Below, piece by piece: positions 5,232-5,365 of a stretch of DNA of 5,365 nt (position 1 is its first letter; each line of letters starts with the position of its first letter). A model generated the notes under the pieces. It was not told where the DNA came from. It worked only from the letters and a program-made list of their open reading frames with translations, and did not search any database. This stretch comes from Nitrospirota bacterium (GTDB taxonomy: Bacteria > Nitrospirota > Thermodesulfovibrionia > Thermodesulfovibrionales > JdFR-88), in the NCBI GenBank assembly GCA_021825785.1, contig JAKAGP010000155.1, positions 1-5,365 on the forward strand. Direction: 5' to 3'. The translations under genes and the position numbers were made by a program.

Positions 5232-5365
5232 ATCTGAAGTTCGTGGAGGGGATAAAGGCGGATGTTACCGCCGATATCGTTTACATGATGTGCCCCATGC
5301 ACCTTCTGAAGCTGGAGGAAATGATGAAGACGCTTGAGAGCGGGCAGGTGCTTCAGATAATGACG
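5228..5365 (+). CDS. TusA/SirA-family sulfur carrier protein, N-terminal part (cut by window edge)
   Basis: Forty-six codons are present before the window ends. The family hallmark is the cysteine-proline pair after the first strand: DIVYMMCPMHLLKLEEM (16-32) with C22-P23, followed by the helix and ESGQVLQIMT (37-46), the usual turn into the second strand. TusA-like proteins carry a persulfide on this cysteine and pass sulfur to partners in tRNA thiolation, molybdenum cofactor, Fe-S or dissimilatory sulfur pathways. The usual CPxP motif reads CPMH here. The ATG overlaps the Rrf2 stop codon as ATGA, so translation is probably coupled and expression should follow the Rrf2-controlled promoter. 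Which sulfur pathway it serves depends on genes beyond the window. Confidence 0.85.
   Translation, partial: MNLKFVEGIKADVTADIVYMMCPMHLLKLEEMMKTLESGQVLQIMT

Overview
The window is a stretch of chromosome from an unidentified Gram-negative-like bacterium. The main genes are moderately GC-rich, with many ATA (Ile) and AGG (Arg) codons. That codon use, the Rrf2-TusA pair and the orphan regulators would fit an environmental Nitrospirota or deltaproteobacterial-type lineage, but this is inference only and no gene here fixes the taxon. There are no rRNA, tRNA, CRISPR or recognisable insertion-sequence features.

Layout. (1) 1-214, minus: the start of a GT39/ArnT-type membrane glycosyltransferase, cut by the window edge. 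(2) 326-676, minus: a single-domain response regulator lying upstream of the glycosyltransferase on the same strand. (3) 834-2519, plus: a complete 561-residue sodium:solute symporter, divergent from the receiver gene. (4) About 2520-3775, minus: a lower-GC accessory islet holding a HigB-HigA type II toxin-antitoxin pair and a small AT-rich four-helix membrane protein. The pair has a strong promoter with its -35 inside an 11-bp inverted repeat. (5) About 3776-4111: a gap with no convincing gene. (6) 4112-4657, plus: a small orphan regulator with a PAS-like N-terminal part and a LuxR-type HTH. (7) 4743-5231, plus: an IscR-like Rrf2 regulator with three cysteines, preceded by an IscR-type 25-bp palindrome that overlaps its own promoter. 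(8) 5228-5365, plus: the start of a TusA-family sulfur-carrier gene, coupled to the Rrf2 gene by an ATGA overlap and cut by the window edge.

How they work together. The clearest functional unit is Rrf2 plus TusA: an apparently autoregulated Fe-S or redox-responsive repressor heading a sulfur-trafficking operon that continues past the window. The second is higBA, which should be autorepressed through its operator and is probably a recently acquired module between otherwise ordinary genes. Both units share an uncommon feature: the predicted transcription start falls on or next to the start codon, so the first gene of each may be translated from a leaderless mRNA. No clearly undescribed system is visible. 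The least explained element is the small membrane protein gene downstream of higA.
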